Of a stretch of DNA of 64,000 bases, positions 62,965-64,000 are shown piece by piece; position 1 is the stretch's first letter; each line of letters opens with the position of its first letter. The notes beneath the pieces were generated by a model. It had not been told where the DNA came from, did not search any database, and was given only the letters and a program-made list of their open reading frames with translations. Position numbers and translations under genes: made by a program. This stretch comes from Parvibacter caecicola (GTDB taxonomy: Bacteria > Actinomycetota > Coriobacteriia > Coriobacteriales > Eggerthellaceae): positions 124,001-188,000 of the forward strand of contig NZ_QIBY01000002.1 in assembly GCF_003725335.1 (NCBI RefSeq), in the 5' to 3' direction.

Positions 62965-64000
62965 CGATGCTCGCCGCCTTCCGGCGCATCGGCCTCTGGC
63001 GGCGGCACCGTCACGTAGCCCTTAGGGGACGCGGCGACATCGGCTGCGGCCGCGGCGCCGTCAGCGCCCTCCCCCGCCTGCGCCTCCTTGTGCGCCTCTT
63101 CGGCCCGGTAGAACTCCCGCAGGCTCTTCTTCTGCTTCTGCTCGAAGTAGTAGGGGTACAGCTTGCGCACCAGCCGCTTTTCCGCCGGATAGTTGATGGG
63201 GTTCTTCGCGTGCCCCTCCGCGAACAGCTGCTGCACCTCGGCCCGCAGCGCCGGGTCTTGCACGTGCTCCACCAGCACCGACTTCGGCAGCACCGTGTAC
63301 AGGCTCTTGCGGCCACGGGCCACTTGCACCTCATCGGGGAATTCGCGGCCTTCCACCAAATCTTCCACAATCCAGCGCACCGTGTTGTCACCGGCGGCAG
63401 TCACGTAGTAGTTGCTGCGCCCCAACCGCGTGTTCACCTCGAAAAACACGAACTTGCCAGTTTCGGGGTTCACCTTGATGTCGTAGTTGGCAAATCCCGT
63501 GTAGCCCACGTGCTCGGTAAGGCGCCGGGCGCACTCAACCGCCTCGTCGCACTCGCGGCTGATGATGGCCATGGGGTTGCCGATGGCCTGGGGGCGCGGG
63601 TCTTCCAGCACCGTTTGACCGAAGCTGGCGAAGCGCATTTTGCCGGTGCGGTCGTTGTAGGTGGTGAGGATGCGCATGTTGGTGTCGTCACCGGGGATGA
63701 ACTCTTGCAGCAGGAACTTCCCCTTGTAGCTGCTGGCGCACAGGTTGTCCAGCATCTCCTTCAGCTGCGCCGGCGTGTCGAAGAAGAACACCTTTTTCTT
63801 GCCAGGGAACTGGGCGTAGTGGTACTCGGCCGACGACGCCGGCTTGGCCACCACCGGAAAGGTGAGGCCGAAGGTTTCCGGACCCACCGGCGCTTGGGTG
63901 TCGAACACGGCCGTTTTCGGATACGGGACGCCGCATTCCTCGCAAATCTCGTAGAAGGAGTCTTTCAGCACCAGCCGGTTAAGCAGCTCCTCGGAGATGT
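62961..64000 (-). CDS. ATP-grasp carboxylate-amine ligase, D-aspartate ligase-like (cut by window edge)
   Basis: The frame is open to the right edge, so the N-terminus is missing; 345 residues are visible. The ATP-grasp core shows FPVVAKPASSAEYHYAQFPG, LLQEFIPGDDTNMRILTTYN, MRFASFGQTVLEDPRPQAIG and the metal-binding VFFEVNTRLGRSNYY. These blocks resemble D-aspartate ligase (Aslfm of Enterococcus faecium), which adds D-Asp to the lysine or other side chain of the peptidoglycan stem. The last 45 residues are an Ala/Glu-rich tail. The overlapping racemase gene supports this role. Confidence 0.85.
   Translation of the reverse strand, partial: ISEELLNRLVLKDSFYEICEECGVPYPKTAVFDTQAPVGPETFGLTFPVVAKPASSAEYHYAQFPGKKKVFFFDTPAQLKEMLDNLCASSYKGKFLLQEFIPGDDTNMRILTTYNDRTGKMRFASFGQTVLEDPRPQAIGNPMAIISRECDEAVECARRLTEHVGYTGFANYDIKVNPETGKFVFFEVNTRLGRSNYYVTAAGDNTVRWIVEDLVEGREFPDEVQVARGRKSLYTVLPKSVLVEHVQDPALRAEVQQLFAEGHAKNPINYPAEKRLVRKLYPYYFEQKQKKSLREFYRAEEAHKEAQAGEGADGAAAAADVAASPKGYVTVPPPEADAPEGGEHR

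Overview
The window is GC-rich, densely coded and mostly read from the minus strand. Gene content points to an anaerobic gut actinobacterium of the class Coriobacteriia, probably family Eggerthellaceae. This is an inference from three things: polytopic membrane proteins ending in a LuxR helix-turn-helix (two copies), a Tat-exported molybdopterin oxidoreductase with a four-cluster ferredoxin partner, and a Tad pilus locus with no outer-membrane secretin. No phage, insertion sequence or CRISPR array was seen.

Layout. 1-2.5 kb: a membrane LuxR regulator converging on a C39-like peptidase. 2.6-6.6 kb: a ferrous iron operon (two feoA, feoB, a Cys-rich FeoB partner, a DtxR-type regulator). 6.8-9.9 kb: an SGNH hydrolase, threonine synthase and a ModE-like regulator. 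9.9-19.3 kb: a compact Tad (Flp) pilus operon, cpaB-tadZ-tadA-tadB-tadC-flp, then four small or large pseudopilin-like genes, a hypothetical gene and a DUF192 gene, most of them overlapping. 19.7-25.3 kb: envelope proteins of largely unknown role, one tRNA-Val and a flippase-like transporter. 25.4-31.2 kb: methionine aminopeptidase with a SEC-C zinc motif and two overlapping YhgE/Pip genes. 31.3-38.1 kb: a soluble hybrid histidine kinase, the single-chain purL, and a second membrane LuxR gene. 38.3-41.9 kb: the divergent molybdoenzyme and ferredoxin pair. 41.9-48.2 kb: sfsA, an AAA/DUF4143 ATPase, murB, cysE and a purF homologue that lacks the N-terminal cysteine. 48.6-64 kb: a hypothetical gene, a MATE transporter, birA, a folP-folK fusion, ftsH, hpt, maf, tilS, then an operon of ATP-grasp ligase (cut by the window edge), aspartate/glutamate racemase and asparagine synthase.

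How the genes work together. The feo operon carries its own iron-type DtxR regulator and repeated AT-rich operator candidates. The molybdoenzyme, its ferredoxin and the divergent membrane LuxR gene look like a substrate-inducible anaerobic respiration module of the acetylene hydratase/catechol dehydroxylase type; a palindrome sits at the -35 position of the regulator promoter. The last three genes match the logic of D-Asp/D-Asn peptidoglycan cross-bridge synthesis: racemise aspartate, ligate it, amidate it. Purine synthesis and salvage (purL, purF-like, hpt), folate and cell-wall genes are scattered between.

Several intergenic regions carry repeats that the genes do not explain: a perfect 27-bp-arm palindrome (22191-22249), a five-copy 25-bp repeat (45461-45669), a related inverted-repeat cluster (59694-59937), a hairpin seen twice with a compensatory base pair (48358-48387 and 54027-54056), and a three-copy GC-rich motif (48326-48531). 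Most chosen start codons rest on visible Shine-Dalgarno sequences; functions are by motif and family recognition only, since no database search was possible.
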